From Phialophora verrucosa (Eukaryota > Ascomycota > Eurotiomycetes > Chaetothyriales > Herpotrichiellaceae): 64,000 nt of DNA. The position numbers were made by a program, and so were the translations under genes. Positions 1 to 11,894 of the stretch are shown piece by piece. Numbering within the stretch: position 1 is the first letter of the stretch; each line of letters starts with the position of its first letter. The notes beneath the pieces were generated by a model. The model searched no databases and was not told the DNA's origin. It saw only the letters and a list, made by a program, of their open reading frames with translations. The stretch lies in assembly GCA_002099365.1 (NCBI GenBank), contig MSED01000001.1, positions 1,240,001 through 1,304,000 on the forward strand, in the 5' to 3' direction.

Positions 1-1583
1 CCCGCCATCACTGACGGTCTCAAGAACGGGACGTCCAAGTTCAAGAACATCTATACCGGCCAGGTGCTGGAGAAGTGGGAGTTCGAGCCCATCTACGCGC
101 ACGCCTACCTTGGAGGCATGGGCATCGCCGAGGCGTTCCGCCAGGGCGCCCAGATCGTCATCTGTGGACGCGTCGCGGATGCCTCTCCGGTCATTGGTGC
201 GGCCGTGTGGTTCCACAACTGGCATCGCGAACAGCTGGACGAACTGGCGAACGCGTTCGTGGCGGGCCACATGATCGAATGCAGCAACTACGTGGCTGGC
301 GGCAACTTCACCGGGTTCAAGGCCCTGGAGGAACATGGTCGATGGACCGACATCGGGTATCCGATTGCCGAGATCACGGCGAGTGGAGGCGTTGTCATCA
401 CGAAGCAGAAAAACTCGGGCGGGGTGGTGAGCATTCACACGTGCTCGTCGCAGCTGCTGTATGAGATCCAGGGGCCTTGGTACTTCAACTCGGACGTCAC
501 CGCCGTGCTGGACGGGATCTGGTTCGAGCAGCTGGCGACCGACCGGGTGGCGCTTCACGGCGTCAAGGCTTTGCCTCCTCCCCCGACGACCAAGGTCGGA
601 ATCACTGCACGAGGAGGCTTCCAGGCCGAGGCGTGGTATTTCATGACCGGGCTGGACATTCCGGAGAAGGCGCGCATGACGGAAGCGCAGCTCCGCCTCG
701 GGTTGAAGCCCTACTCGGACAAATTCACCACCCTGTCCTTCAGCGTGCTGGGCTCGCCTGGGCATGACGCGGACAACCAGAACGCGGCGACGTGCGTGTT
801 CCGCGTCTTCGCGCAGGCCAGGGAGTCGAACGACATCGCGCCGCAGAAGTTCCTCCGTCCGGTGATTGATAACATCATGCAAGGCTATCCGGGCAGCACA
901 TTCCACCTGGATTTCCGGCAGGGCATCCCGAAGCCGTACTTTGAATACTACGTGACGCTGCTCGACCAAAGCAAGGTGTCGCACCGCGTGCATTTCGGCG
1001 ACAAGGAGACGCTCATCCCCGCCCCAACCCTGACCAAGACTTTCCCAGAGCGACAGCCCAGCCTGCCGACGACGCAGTTGCAGATCGATCTCGGCAGGTT
1101 CGGCCCCACGACGCGAGTCCCTCTGGGGAGGATCGCGCATGCCCGCTCCGGCGACAAGGGCAGCGATTGCAACTGCGGCTTCTGGGTCGTGCACCAGGAC
1201 GAATACGTCTGGCTGCGCAATTTGCTGTCCGTCGCCAACATCAAACTGCTGCTCGGCAAGGAGTACGACGAGACGAGGACGCCCAAGATCGAGGTCGACC
1301 GGTTTGAACTCCCCAATCTGAGGGCCGTGCATTTTTTGTTCCGGAACCTGTTGGACAGGGGCGCCACGAGCACGGCGGTAAGTAGTTGTCTCTCTAACCC
1401 CAATGTCATCGTCATTGTGGGGGGATCTGTTTTCTCCCCCGGGCCCGATACAGGTGATTATTACTGGATGCTAACAAACTGTGCGTGCAGGGCGTGGACT
1501 TTTTGGGCAAGAATTGCGCGGAATTCCTGCGGAGCAGGCACGTCGATGTGCCGGTGAGGTTTTTGGAGAGAGGGAGGCTGTGA
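1..1583 (+). CDS. AtuA-family (DUF1446) protein, 5' truncated by the window edge
   Basis: The frame is open from base 1, so the N-terminus lies outside the window. Exons are <1-1377 and 1491-1583; the 113-nt intron has donor GTAAGT, branch TGCTAAC (1469-1475) and acceptor GCAG. Ignoring the intron would give a wrong tail after 1377. The visible ~490 residues include the AtuA hallmark GRVADASP early on and the C-terminal ARSGDKG motif (1141-1161) of the small ferredoxin-like AtuA domain, so the usual two-part fungal layout is present. The family is named after the bacterial acyclic-terpene-utilisation gene atuA; its reaction is not established, and a role in acyl-CoA or terpenoid acid breakdown is only inherited from that name. 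Family call is secure, function open. Confidence 0.85.
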
Positions 1584-2618
1584 GTTCGCGGTTGGTGTGG
1601 ATATGACAGAAGGACGGTAAAATAGGATATTAGAATACGAAGGGTAGAATCATCAGACCTTTGTTCTTGCCCTCTCCCCCCTTCGACTTGAGGCTCGAGA
1701 GGTAGTGGTATCGCATCCCGTACCTATGCTTGGCCATCGATCGAACACTGTACAGTATACATGGTACATACATAGGCCAGGAACACCGTCCACGGTGGAC
1801 GAGACTTGCGAGTCCGTGTCCGCACCATCGAAGGGTTGTCCAAGCTATGGTCTTGCCGTCTGATCGAATATACAACACTACTTACTGCTCTGTGTGCTCG
1901 CGTTTCTCATATCCCTGGGACCGCATGATTATGCGATGAGATGCAATGCTGCCGCGTTGATTTGACGTTTGAGTCTCATCCCTAACCCATCCCTTCGCTT
2001 TCCCTTGCTGTCTCGCCAGTGCTGGGTCCCGCAGAGCTACTTACCTGTTGCTTCGCTCGCTGTCTCCTCTGTAGAGAGTCGGGTTGTCGGGACTTAACCC
2101 GGGATACAGGCGTCGCGTCGCGTTGCCTTGCGCTGCCACAATCGAGGACCACGATACTGGAGCCACCGACCCTTTCAGCATTCGCTGGAACTGCCGCACA
2201 GTAGTATGAAGTCTGAGGATGGAGTGCGTGCGGCGAAACGGGGTGTTAACCATCAGTCAATGCAGAGGACGTGTGGTGCTCAGTCTCGCGTTTTGATGAT
2301 TGATATACAAAGTACATATGTACAGCGATTTCGGGACTTCGGAAGGCCTGTTTCGGTGGTACATCGCCGTTGCTTTCGCCATCTACTCGTGTAGAGGAAG
2401 GTCAATCTGGCCCTTGAGTGAGATAGGACGCGGCGCCGCATCCCATCATGTCGATATGCACATATTCATGCATCTCTCGGGTCGGTGCCATGCCATCTTC
2501 GGGAGAGGAGTCCAGTTTCCCACGACCCCAAGGCATACAGGGCATCATACGGACTCCTTTCGCGAGTATGCTCCCCTGTCGAATTGCTCTTGGCCCACGC
2601 TCATGCTCATGCTCATGC
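1584..2618. other. Intergenic, convergent 3' ends
   Basis: Roughly 1 kb between the 3' ends of the AtuA-family gene and the Pga2-like gene. Short open frames here (up to 155 codons) lack recognisable motifs and overlap one another on both strands. I see no gene. Confidence 0.6.
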
Positions 2619-2623
2619 TCACG
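2600..2623. repeat. (CTCATG)4 hexamer run over a stop codon
   Basis: Three perfect CTCATG units plus one CTCACG unit. The run covers the TGA stop (2619-2621, minus strand) of the Pga2-like gene, so unit gain or loss could move the end of that reading frame. Confidence 0.8.
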
Positions 2624-3044
2624 CCTTCCTCTTTGCCCCCTTTGCCTTCCCTTTGGTGGTCCCTTGTGTGGTTGCATTGGCGCTCCCCTCCGTCGGGGAA
2701 ACAACCCTGTACACTGTGCCTTGCTGTCGTACCATGCCCACTCCCGCTCCTGCTCCCGCTCCTCTAAGTTGCGCAGAACCGCCTACCCCGCCGCCCTCTC
2801 GTTGCTGTTTCAGGAACGCCAGTCTCGCCTTGATCTCCTCCTCCCTCTGATCCGGCGTGCCCGTTGCCTTGCGGAACAGAGACTCCAGGTGCGGTCGGAA
2901 GAGCGTGTACGTCGAGATGATGACCACCACGCGGAGGAGGAGCTGGATGTTCTGCCGCGTCAAGTATGCTTGTAGGTATGGGGGGAGGGCATCGTGCATG
3001 GAGTCGAGATACTCGGCGAGGTTCGGGAAGAACGAGGAGGACAT
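2619..3044 (-). CDS. Pga2-like small ER membrane/trafficking protein
   Basis: Encodes 141 residues from ATG 3044 (MSSSFFPNL); the frame extends upstream but this start gives the expected family length. A short N-terminal helix is followed by one hydrophobic segment at about residues 34-52 (LLLRVVVIISTYTLF) and the motif RPHLESL, then a charged coiled stretch and a low-complexity Gly/Ala/Lys tail. This matches the fungal Pga2 family (processing of Gas1 and ALP), single-span ER proteins needed for secretory traffic. The Gly-Ala part is encoded by GCTCCC/GCTCCT repeats (2738-2765) and the tail ends in basic KGAKRKA. The match is by architecture and the segment after the membrane span, so it is moderate. 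It is divergent from the sulfotransferase-like gene. Confidence 0.6.
   Translation of the reverse strand: MSSSFFPNLAEYLDSMHDALPPYLQAYLTRQNIQLLLRVVVIISTYTLFRPHLESLFRKATGTPDQREEEIKARLAFLKQQREGGGVGGSAQLRGAGAGAGVGMVRQQGTVYRVVSPTEGSANATTQGTTKGKAKGAKRKA
2738..2765. repeat. GCTCCC/GCTCCT hexamer repeat inside the Pga2-like CDS
   Basis: Alternating six-base units encode an alternating Gly-Ala stretch on the minus strand. The reading frame is preserved. Confidence 0.7.
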
Positions 3045-3722
3045 GGCGTGTCTGTGAGCGTGTGTACACAGGCGGTAGCTGAGTGCAAGCTGAAGGGCTT
3101 TCGCTTTAATTTGGTCACGCACGGCTTGCAGTGGACGATGTCCGTGGACTGTGGTAAGCTAGGAGCAGACAGAGGGGCAAGGACTGTCGCCGGTCTCGAC
3201 GGTTCAAAAAGTGCCCTATGTACGGAACTACTTCGGGCGGGACAACAAGCATCACCCCCTCTAAGCATATCAGTTCTACTGTATCACTTGGATATGCAAC
3301 GCATATTGATGCCTATTGATGCATTTGGGTGGACTAAAATACACGATACAATCAATCACTGTTCTGTTTGCTTTGTGATTTCCTGCGACGGCTCATCGGC
3401 ATCTCCACCCTGTAAGAGTACGGAGGTGTCTCCCCTGGACGAGTGGTTTGGAAGAGGACTGTCAGATCGCTCGCGTTTCTTCCATCTATCACTCCCATGC
3501 TTTCTCAGACCAGGATCCCATCCCTAACTGCGCATATTGTCGCGACCGATAACCTGGCTTTAGTGAGCAGGTAAAGATCGCGGACGTCGCGCCTTGGGGT
3601 CCTATTACGGTAGCAGGATCTACCCTCGTGTACACTATTTCGAGGCCTTCAATCACTTGCGCGCAAACCAAAAGGGAAATAGACACCTCGAGTGTGTTGA
3701 GTCCCTATCGACCATCAGAAAC
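3045..3722. other. Divergent promoter region
   Basis: 678 nt between the divergent starts of the Pga2-like gene and the sulfotransferase-like gene. Short frames here lack recognisable content. No specific element was identified. Confidence 0.5.
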
Positions 3723-4787
3723 ATGCGGATCTTCCTCTTTACGCATCCGCGAACGGCTTCGAATCTGCTGGTCCGTATACTGAACTTGGAGAGCCAACCT
3801 GCTCTGCTTCGTCCAGATGGCGAGGCTAGGACGAATGCCAAGTATGAATATTTCTTCTTGTCCACTGTGCCACTTCGCATCAAGCTTGCCGACCGGCCCT
3901 CCGAGGACTGGTCGCACGATGAACAAACAGAAGTAATGCAGCGTCTCCAAGCATCCGCAGATGGGTTGCTGAGATACGTCGAGGAGACAGAGGCGCAAGG
4001 CGGAAATGTCTTTGTGAAAGAGCACCTTCTGTGGATGCTTTCACCTCAAGCAGAAGACTTGGTAAAAGGCAGTGTCGACTCCGCGAGGCGGTTCTGGAAA
4101 GTGAAGCTGGCGGGAAAGCCGCTCATTCAAGAAGGCTCCAAAGCGGGGTACGATGTTGCAACGCACGCGCAAGACGACGCGCAGGACGAGGAGGGAATCG
4201 TCATCCAGAACCAGACAGTCTTACCTGATAGATTTTTGCGCACCTGGACACCGACCTTCTTGATCCGACATCCGGCCTTGGTATTCCCGTCCCTCTACCG
4301 CACCTCTGTAGACTTAGAAGGCCACGATGAAGCCAGGAAGAATGCGGACGGAATGTTCCGAATGGAGATGACATGGAGATGGAGTCGTGAGCTATGGGAG
4401 TGGTACAACCAGGAATGGCAGGAAGGAAACACAACATTGCGTCCGATCGTTCTTGACGCGGACGACATCATTCTCAAGCCAGAGGTCATTCTCACCTATT
4501 GCAGGCTAGTGGGCCTGGACGCAGAAAAGTGCCGATTTGAATGGGAGCGTGCCAGCGAGGAGGAGGAAGCAAGCATCAATCCTCTAGAGAGGAGAATGAG
4601 GTCGAGCCTGCTATCTTCCACTGGCATCATCCGAGACGGCAAGGTCGCGACAGGGCTAGATATGGAACAGGAGCTGCGCAAATGGAGAGAGGAGTTCGAG
4701 GAAGGAGAGGCACGGAAGATCGAGACTTGGGTCACGGCGGCAATGCTGGACTACGATTTTCTGTGGGCAAGAAGGCTGAGAGTTTGA
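3723..4787 (+). CDS. P-loop sulfotransferase-like protein
   Basis: Single exon, 354 residues from ATG 3723 (MRIFLFTHPRTASN); an in-frame extension to 3594 begins at a TTG and has no ATG. The N-terminal THPRTASNLLVRIL fits the 5'-phosphosulfate-binding loop of the sulfotransferase fold, and the later segment TFLIRHPALVFPSL fits the 3'-phosphate-binding RxP region. Such proteins are common in ascomycetes as uncharacterised P-loop hydrolase/sulfotransferase paralogues, often near secondary-metabolism genes. Substrate and even PAPS dependence are unknown. No signal peptide or membrane segment is visible, so it is probably cytosolic. Its neighbours (Pga2-like and CENP-S) are unrelated housekeeping genes and give no hint of its role. 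Confidence 0.65.
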   Translation: MRIFLFTHPRTASNLLVRILNLESQPALLRPDGEARTNAKYEYFFLSTVPLRIKLADRPSEDWSHDEQTEVMQRLQASADGLLRYVEETEAQGGNVFVKEHLLWMLSPQAEDLVKGSVDSARRFWKVKLAGKPLIQEGSKAGYDVATHAQDDAQDEEGIVIQNQTVLPDRFLRTWTPTFLIRHPALVFPSLYRTSVDLEGHDEARKNADGMFRMEMTWRWSRELWEWYNQEWQEGNTTLRPIVLDADDIILKPEVILTYCRLVGLDAEKCRFEWERASEEEEASINPLERRMRSSLLSSTGIIRDGKVATGLDMEQELRKWREEFEEGEARKIETWVTAAMLDYDFLWARRLRV

Positions 4788-5059
4788 GGTGAGCAAGGTA
4801 TGAGAAATTGCTCAATGCCTTGTCGAACTTGTCAAACTTGTACGGCCGGCCTTCGTCTCGGTGGCTGTTCGCTCCGCCATAGTGCGTTTCTGTCAATTAT
4901 GGTTGGTTGAACGCGCTCTGCGCTGTGTCTCCGACGCGTCGCCGCGTCGCTCACCCGCCCCCGCTGTTGTTTCCTCCTCAAACCCTTGACAACACCTCAT
5001 CCAGCCTCAAGCGGTTGAGTAGACTAGTTCTCACCCGGTAAATTTTCCCATCAGACGTT

Positions 5060-5573
5060 ATGGCTTCAGACACAGACGCGGATTCAGAGGCATTGCAGAA
5101 GGTAGGTCGAGATCCGGCATTGGAAACGGCTTTCCATTTGGAGTCTGCCCCATCTCACTCAGACGTCTCGACGGTTGCAAACTGTTCTGGCCTGCTGACT
5201 GGTCTTCGATCACCTAGAAACTACGGTCCGCCCTCTGGTTCCACATTGGCAAAATGGTTGATGAAGAGAGCATTAACTTGGGGGTTAATGCAACGCCTCA
5301 ATTCATTGGAAGTCTGATGGAGTTTGTGTGGGCTCAAATCGGTACGAAACCTCTGCGCCTGTTGCCTGTACGGGCTACGGCAAAGCTGACGCCATCTATC
5401 GCTCAGGGAATACCGCTGTCGACCTGGAGTCGTTTTCCAAACATGCGGGAAGATCCATCATAAAGCCCGACGATGTCATGCTCCTCACTCGGCGAAATGA
5501 GGGCCTTGAGCAGATCCTGCGCGAAGAATTGAACCGACTGGACCACACAAAAGCCAAGAAAAATAAAACCTGA
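5060..5573 (+). CDS. mhf1: CENP-S / MHF1 histone-fold protein
   Basis: Visible only after splicing: exons 5060-5101, 5218-5341 and 5407-5573 give 110 residues. Introns are 116 and 65 nt, both with GTAGGT/GTACG donors, GCTGAC branch points and TAG/CAG acceptors. The spliced protein has the CENP-S signature in order: KLRSALWFHIGKMVDEE, NATPQFIGSL, EFVWAQI, TAVDLESFSKHAGRS and PDDVMLLTRRNE, a complete histone fold with a short basic tail (KAKKNKT). CENP-S pairs with CENP-X (MHF2); the tetramer binds branched DNA, activates the FANCM/Mph1 helicase at stalled forks and joins the inner kinetochore. Nuclear. No CENP-X gene lies nearby. Codon continuity across both junctions makes the model firm. Confidence 0.93.
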
Positions 5574-8500
5574 GACAACTGAAGCTCCGTTTATATTCTA
5601 CCGAAGACGCAGAAACGTATGGTACTTTTGGCGTTCGGTGGAGAAGGAAGACTCCGAGCGCTGCTGCGCCAGATTTCCAGGGTATCACACAGATCCTGCT
5701 CTCGGCCCCCTTGACCAGTATGCCTACGAAAAGGACAAGGATTTCCTGGTCATCAACCTTGGGGCGCCCGGAAAGCCTCGAAATTGGCCCCGGGTCGTCG
5801 ATCTGACAACATCCCCAAGACAGCCTGATCTTGAAAGGTATCAACTTCGGCCTTGACGCAGGCTTCCGTCTGGGCGAAGGGTGAGGCCCTTGGTATCGCG
5901 TCACACTTCCGGTACCAGTCACTCCGGACAATTTTCGGCCGTGATGCCTGACTGGATTCGGCACGAATATACCTGCAACATAGGAGAGCGACCCAATCCT
6001 CGGCGGACCCCCAACAGGCTCACCATTCTCCCTGAACCCGACCCTCACAGCTGATATTGATAGCGAACGCACAAAATGAATGTACCTATTCCGCCCTTAC
6101 TCACAACTCCACTAGTATCGGGCCTTGTCTGGTACGTCCGCTTGTTCGCCTCACGACATGGGATTGCTGTGCCGCTGAAATGAATGATACGAGCCCATTG
6201 AGCCCCAGAGTTTGACAGAAATCTCAAGCTGTCCGTCGTCGATCTGGAGCCAATATCAGCCTGGCCGAGACGGTGGATTTGGTATCGGCGGTTGTAACAT
6301 CTACTGACGTGGCCGTATTGGACCATTGGCAATGCATCTCAACACTGCTATAGCAGCCTTCCTGCATGAGGTGTGTAATCGACTCGGTGTTCGCCGAAAC
6401 TGACAGAATGCCATCCGCGTCTTCAGCACTGCTCTCACCCGCAAGCGCTGAAAACCCAGTCCTGCTTCGAGCCGGGTTCGTCAGGTCCGAGGAAGAACCA
6501 TGGGAACTTCTTCCAGCTACCAACCTCCCGCGTTCACACGCGTCACCTCCACGGGCTCCGTGTCAGCAAGCGCGCGAGCAGGGACACCAAGAGCGAGGTG
6601 TGCGGCGAGAAATGCAACCATGCTCAAATGCAGGACATGTTTAGGTCGCGACTGCCTTTCTGGGATATGTTACATCACTCTGAGTTCGCCAATATTTGTC
6701 GCCTTGTCATGCTGTCAGCTGCTATTACCAGTAACATTGGACATGTAACCTGTGGCTCTGGTCCTTCAACGGAAATGGGACCAGCCGCATTCGCCTGGCC
6801 CCATTTGGCAAGGCCAGGAGAATTGGGATGTCGCTTACCCGCCACCGGCCCGAAAATGACGCCACCTTCCTGGGCATTTGATCAACTCCGCGCTCTTCGA
6901 ATCCAATGTTCGTTTGTCGCAGCACTACGTGCTTCTGGCAAATTGGACCTACGAGCTTGACAATGCTTTGGCAACAGGTTTGCGTTTACGATAGAGTCCT
7001 CGTGGGGCACTGCTTTTCGTCCCAATAGCGAATGCATCCTGAGCGGATCGTCTGAACTGACCTATCACGCGCGCTGTTGCGAGTTCGATGTCCATCTTAC
7101 GTGGGAGGTGGGGTTTATGCCTCCGCGGCTCGTCCCTCGCAAGTCAACTATTGTACAACATCGGGCGAGCCACTGTGAACTCCCTCCCGCGCAGTTATTC
7201 TCACCCGCACTGTGGTCAAATCAAGAAGACATGTTTTGGACCGCGGTTCAATCTTCCATGAGAGCCATACAATACAAGATCTAGAGCCACCAGTTAGCAG
7301 ACCCTGACTACACCTTCAGTATGTCGATAATTCGAAGAGTGGCGGGCGTGCCCCAAAACAGCCACTAATATACGGGTTATAATACCCTGTTGGCTCCCGC
7401 GGGAATGAGAAGACGGAAACGTTCGACCTTTGGACATATTAATCCACCAGCCTCATTGTGAGGACGACCGTACAGGATGTCCACGTAGCTGCAACTCATT
7501 GCAAGCGTGTTCTGATCGTCTCACTTCTGATCCTGAAACTCGACAATCAGATACATGTGAGTCCAGGAGTCAAAGCTTGGGTCGTTGCTGAAAATACGAC
7601 GTCCTTACCGCTAGTTTGAGCCGCGTTCGAGTTGAGTAAACGAAGACTGACATGGATCCTTCCCTCGGCCCATGATGACATCGCTGTGACCTGGATGGGG
7701 CACGTCTCGCTTATCACTCCTCCAAGCTTGACCAATCGAGCCTCATGGCAATAAGCCCGTTTCAAGATTCTCAGGCGACTTTTGTGCCGCTTTACCAAGC
7801 CACAGTGGCTCGCCCATCCTCTCTACTTTTAGACATCTCAGGAGTCTCCTAGCTGTCCATTTGATTTGGCCATCATATGGCTGTCTCTAGCCTGCTCACT
7901 CCGTGCTGGGAGGTTCCACATCGTCTGCACACTCTGCGCGGAAGGTTTGAAGGTCTCGGTGCGTGCGTAGAGGGATCGGCAATGCCTCTCTTGAGCGAAT
8001 GAGGTGTTTCGTATTCTCTTCTCGAGGCTGAGCACGGTATCTCATTTCGTTCCAGGCTCGACCTTTATCCAGGTGAGTTTTTGTTTTTCTTTCGGTTCAT
8101 CCGATTTCAGGTAACTCGACGCATCGACCAGTCCCCCAAACATTGTCTGTGGAAGGATCTCGGACCGTTCTGCAAGTACTTTTGCAAGGGATGTGGTCGA
8201 TTGTTCGTTCGGATTTTGGTTGCTGGATGGTCGGTGGAGTGGTTCCTTTGCCGGCGAGAAAGAGTCAACGAACGGAGAAGACGAGCCTGATGGCGAGCTC
8301 GGGTCGGAATTGATTTTACGAGGCGAAGCCATGCTGTTCAGGGCTCTCTACTCATTATGTCAGCTCGTTAGACGGCATGTGACGGAAGGGTCTGGCGCGG
8401 GATGGTCTCACGTCGGCTTGCTTCCCCCAATCTTACGACGAGGCTGAGCGTGTCTGGTGGGGACAAGGCTATAGTTCGACTAACATAGCCACCGATGATT

Positions 8501-9887
8501 TGGTCATGGCTGGGTGACCTGCGACGTTGTGTGTTGTTTGAGTGATCAAAGAGAGGCATATACTCCTGATTTGCAGGCGGCAACAATGCGATTCAAGATA
8601 TACTGAGCAAACTTACCGGGCGTTACAGTACCAAACCGCGACCATAGACGAGGTCTCGAGCGTACACCTCGTAACTCGCGTGCGACATGACACCACTGCC
8701 GAATTCTAGTTGATAACCGTCTAGGCGAGCGCCTGGAGGTCCTTACCATTATCCGTATTACAAACATTGTTATGCTTTGGATCGTCGAGTACCTAGCTAC
8801 AAGACAGAAGGTGCGTTGCCGTCCCGGGTTTGAGATCATGCACACTGCGTAAGGTGATCTGTGTGCGGGCCACCCAGGGGTGCCATATTAGTGGTCATAG
8901 ATGAAGCAGACGATATCTAAGTCGGATTCTGTCCTTTTCGGGATGATGGCAGGCCAGATGTGGAATCCCATTGTACTTGTGAGAACCTGACAAAGGGCCA
9001 GAGAAGCCAAACGATAAGGGGAGTTGAGCTATCATCGTTCAATCACGTACCGATCAGGCATATAGGAGATCAATGGAGCTTGATGATGCTACACACAGCC
9101 TTAGTCCGATGGCCGACAATGGTTATCATCTCGGTTGTGGCGCGGCTTTGATAATCATGTCGAAACTCAGAATTGACCGACGGGCTGCCTGCGCCATCTA
9201 TCGCTGTACGAGTATGCGGCTGTCCAGGGCTGAGAAAAGCAGAAGGTCAAAGCTCCACGAGCGGCACGTGCTGGGCACTTCCTCAAACCCTGCTCACCTT
9301 TGCATCGCCGTTCCCCATCGCGCGCCGAATCCCAATACCACCCGTGGCTGAGCCCAGAATACCAATCACACCGCTCGGCGCCGCCTACGGCTTATTAGAC
9401 TCAACGCTAAGTGACGATGGCGCAGTATAGCTCTAGGCAAAAAGACACTGAACCCGTGTAAGCTCGCGTAATGTGGCCCAAACGGGGTTAGCGGGTCCGC
9501 TAAGTGCAGATTTCCGAATCAGCACGTTTCCGGAGGGCAAATACTCAACTTCACCATCACTGAGCTGAGCTCTGAGGTGAAGGTGAAGGTGAGCGTTTGG
9601 GCACGCTAGCCAGCGTTTGCTGAGCCGCACTGCCTGGGCCACCCAGCGATATGTCACTTCGGGCATTTATTGCCAGCCCCGGACCAAGTGAAATGAATGC
9701 TACCTCACTCTTCCAAGCGATCGGCAGTGTTCTTTGTACTGTGTTCGGGAATCTCTTCGTTGGCGCTTACGGCTGTGGTGATAATTATGGTTTGCTGCCA
9801 ATGATCATGACTGCGCATGACTTGGCCGTGATCTCCAAACAACAGCACCACAGACATATTATATCCTGATGTCGAACCCCCTCTTAC
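5574..9887. other. Gene-poor stretch
   Basis: About 4.3 kb with no recognisable full gene on either strand. All open frames are short and broken. The base composition is not visibly AT-skewed, so heavy repeat-induced point mutation is not obvious. The only tidy small frame is at 8042-8332. The MFS transporter promoter occupies the right end. It may hold decayed genes or long regulatory DNA. Confidence 0.5.
8042..8332 (-). CDS. Hypothetical 96-residue Ser/Pro-rich protein (doubtful)
   Basis: An ATG-to-TGA frame beginning MASPRKINSDPSSP, Ser/Pro-rich for about 40 residues, then a plausible helix (SLAKVLAERSEIL) and a Lys/Glu-rich end. No family is recognised. Just beyond the stop another frame stays open for about 50 codons with charged, protein-like content, so a longer spliced or frameshifted gene is possible. 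Strong splice-like sites on the opposite strand at 8055 and 8074 argue against reading too much into it. Reported because it is the best small frame in a 4.3-kb desert. Confidence 0.25.
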   Translation of the reverse strand: MASPRKINSDPSSPSGSSSPFVDSFSPAKEPLHRPSSNQNPNEQSTTSLAKVLAERSEILPQTMFGGLVDASSYLKSDEPKEKQKLTWIKVEPGTK

Positions 9888-9904
9888 ATGATGATGGCCA
9901 CTAA
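9869..9904 (+). promoter_or_regulatory. Upstream ORF overlapping the MFS start codon
   Basis: ATG at 9869 opens an 11-codon frame ending TAA at 9902-9904. It spans the transporter's start cluster (ATG 9888/9891/9894) in another frame, so if it lies in the leader it should dampen translation of the transporter. Whether the transcript begins upstream of it is unknown. Confidence 0.4.
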
Positions 9905-11894
9905 TCTTCTCGACCAGCAAGCTTCGCAACACGCTCCCTCTTCAGATCAACGACAACCTGATACCAAAGAAACTCTCTCTCCTGCCGACGCAGTGCAGCC
10001 CAACATGCGAAGCAAGGAACACAGTGACGGGGACAATGAGCAACAGACGGGTCTGCTCAAGGGCACCGATATTCCGAAATGGAAACCGAACTTCACTGAG
10101 ACCATGATCATGGTGACTTTGGCCATTCTCTCCTTGATGGTCTCGCTTGATGCTACCGTCATTGTGACCTCTTTGTCGGTATGTACCTCTTCTGTCCCGC
10201 CCTAGGAAAATGTCAGTCTCCTAATCCGCCCTTCAGACAATTGTTCAAGCCTTGAACGCCACGGCCACCCAGGGGTTTTGGATTGGAACATCCTACCTCC
10301 TTGTAGTCGCCGTGACCATGCCCTTCACCGCCTCAATCAGTGACATTGTCGGCCGACCACAAACTTTGTTCGTCACCGTGGTGAGCTTCACAGTGGGGAC
10401 GATACTGTGTGCTGTTTCGCGCAGCATTGGCCTTATGCTTGTGGGCCGCTGTCTGCAGGGTATCGGCGGTGGAGGTGTCATCATCCTGTCTCTTGTCATC
10501 TTCTCCGACATCGTCCCCCTCCGCTTCCGACCACAATATGTTGGCGTTCTGTAAGTCTTCCTCTCGCATTCTTTACTCAGAACATCGGCTGATATATGTC
10601 GAAGTCAAGGAGCTTGGGCCCTAGGCAGTGTCATTGGACCTATCATTGGTGGCGCTTTTGCCCATCCTAACCAATGGCGATGGGTCTTCTACATCATGCT
10701 GCCCTTCTGTGGCATCGGGCTTGTCTGTATCCCGTTGTTCATCAGGATCAGACGTCCCGAGGCCACCTTGAAGCAAATGCTCAGCCGTGTTGACTGGATC
10801 GGAGGATTCCTCTTCATCTCTTCAGCCACAGGCTTCCTCATTGCTATCTCTTGGGGCGGCACGAGCTACCCATGGAACCATTGGAGGACGCTGGTGCCGT
10901 TGATACTCGGTGTCCTCGGGCTTATTGCCACGATGGTCTACGAGCGGTTCGGCGCCAAGGAGGCGTTCCTGAGGCACTCTCTCTTCCACGTGAAATCCGC
11001 TCACGGCATCTACATCGGCGCGTTTGTTCAGGGCCTAGTAGTAAGTCGGATCCTCCTTCACGGTCACTCTTTCGTACTAACAGCTCACCTCACCAGCTTT
11101 ATGCACAACTGTACTACATCCCTTTCTTCTACGAGGCCGTCAAACTGTACTCTCCCATTCACACCGGTGTCTCCCTCCTGCCTATCCTCCTCACACTGAT
11201 CCCAGCCTCCGTTATTGTCGGCGCGGCGATCACCCGGACGGGGAAATACCTCTGGGCCATTGCGATCGGCTGGGTCTTGACAACCCTCGCCACGGGCTTG
11301 ACAATCTCATGGGACCGCGGCACACACACGGCAGTTTGGGCCGTCGAGTTGATCATCCTAGGCGTCGGACACGGCCTTAACCTCAACGCACTCAACACGG
11401 CCTCTCAAGCCGTGTCGAAGCCCGGCGACGAAGGCCGCGCCGTGGGCATGTACGCCTTCCTCCGCAGCTTCGGCATGGCAATCGGGGTCGGCGTCAGCGG
11501 CTCGGTCTTCCAGAACGTCATGAAATCGAAGCTGTCGGAGTTGGGCTTGCCGACCGAGATTGCGACCAACGCCGAAGCATACCTCCTCGTGCTGAAACAA
11601 ATGGGCGATACACCGGAACGCCAGGTCGTGATTGACGCCTACGTCTCCGGCTTCCACGGCGTGTTTGGGTTCCTGACCGCCCTCGCGGGTCTGGCATTGA
11701 TCATCGGTCTCTTCATCAGACACCACGAGATCAACAAGGAACTCATCACCGAACACAAGATCGTCGACGACGCCCGGATCAGCTGGCGCCATAGTAGGCA
11801 CTCCAGTCGGGAGGCGTTGTCAATGACCATGACACCCGGCACCACGACCAACAGCGCAATGCAGTCGAGGGAGATGGTCGCGGAGCAAGTGTAG
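9888..11894 (+). CDS. MFS drug:H+ antiporter (DHA2-type, about 14 membrane segments)
   Basis: Four exons (9888-10178, 10237-10550, 10605-11040, 11097-11894) give 612 residues. The third exon begins after an AAG acceptor (10604), which restores the family sequence VLQGAWALGSVIGP; the introns are 58, 54 and 56 nt. A hydrophilic N-terminus of about 70 residues precedes the first span (ILSLMVSLDATVIV). The loop motif SDIVGRPQ corresponds to MFS motif A, and the GAWALGSVIGPIIGG segment is the antiporter motif C region. About 14 hydrophobic segments and a long cytosolic tail fit DHA2-type fungal efflux pumps that export toxins, azoles or secondary metabolites at the plasma membrane. It faces the Rieske oxygenase gene tail to tail. 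It could import or export the betaine substrate proposed for this locus, but that is inference; the fold alone predicts drug/toxin export. Confidence 0.9.

Noticed and set aside
5485..6072. 195-codon minus-strand frame
   Set aside because: Overlaps the 3' exon of CENP-S in antisense and shows no family pattern.
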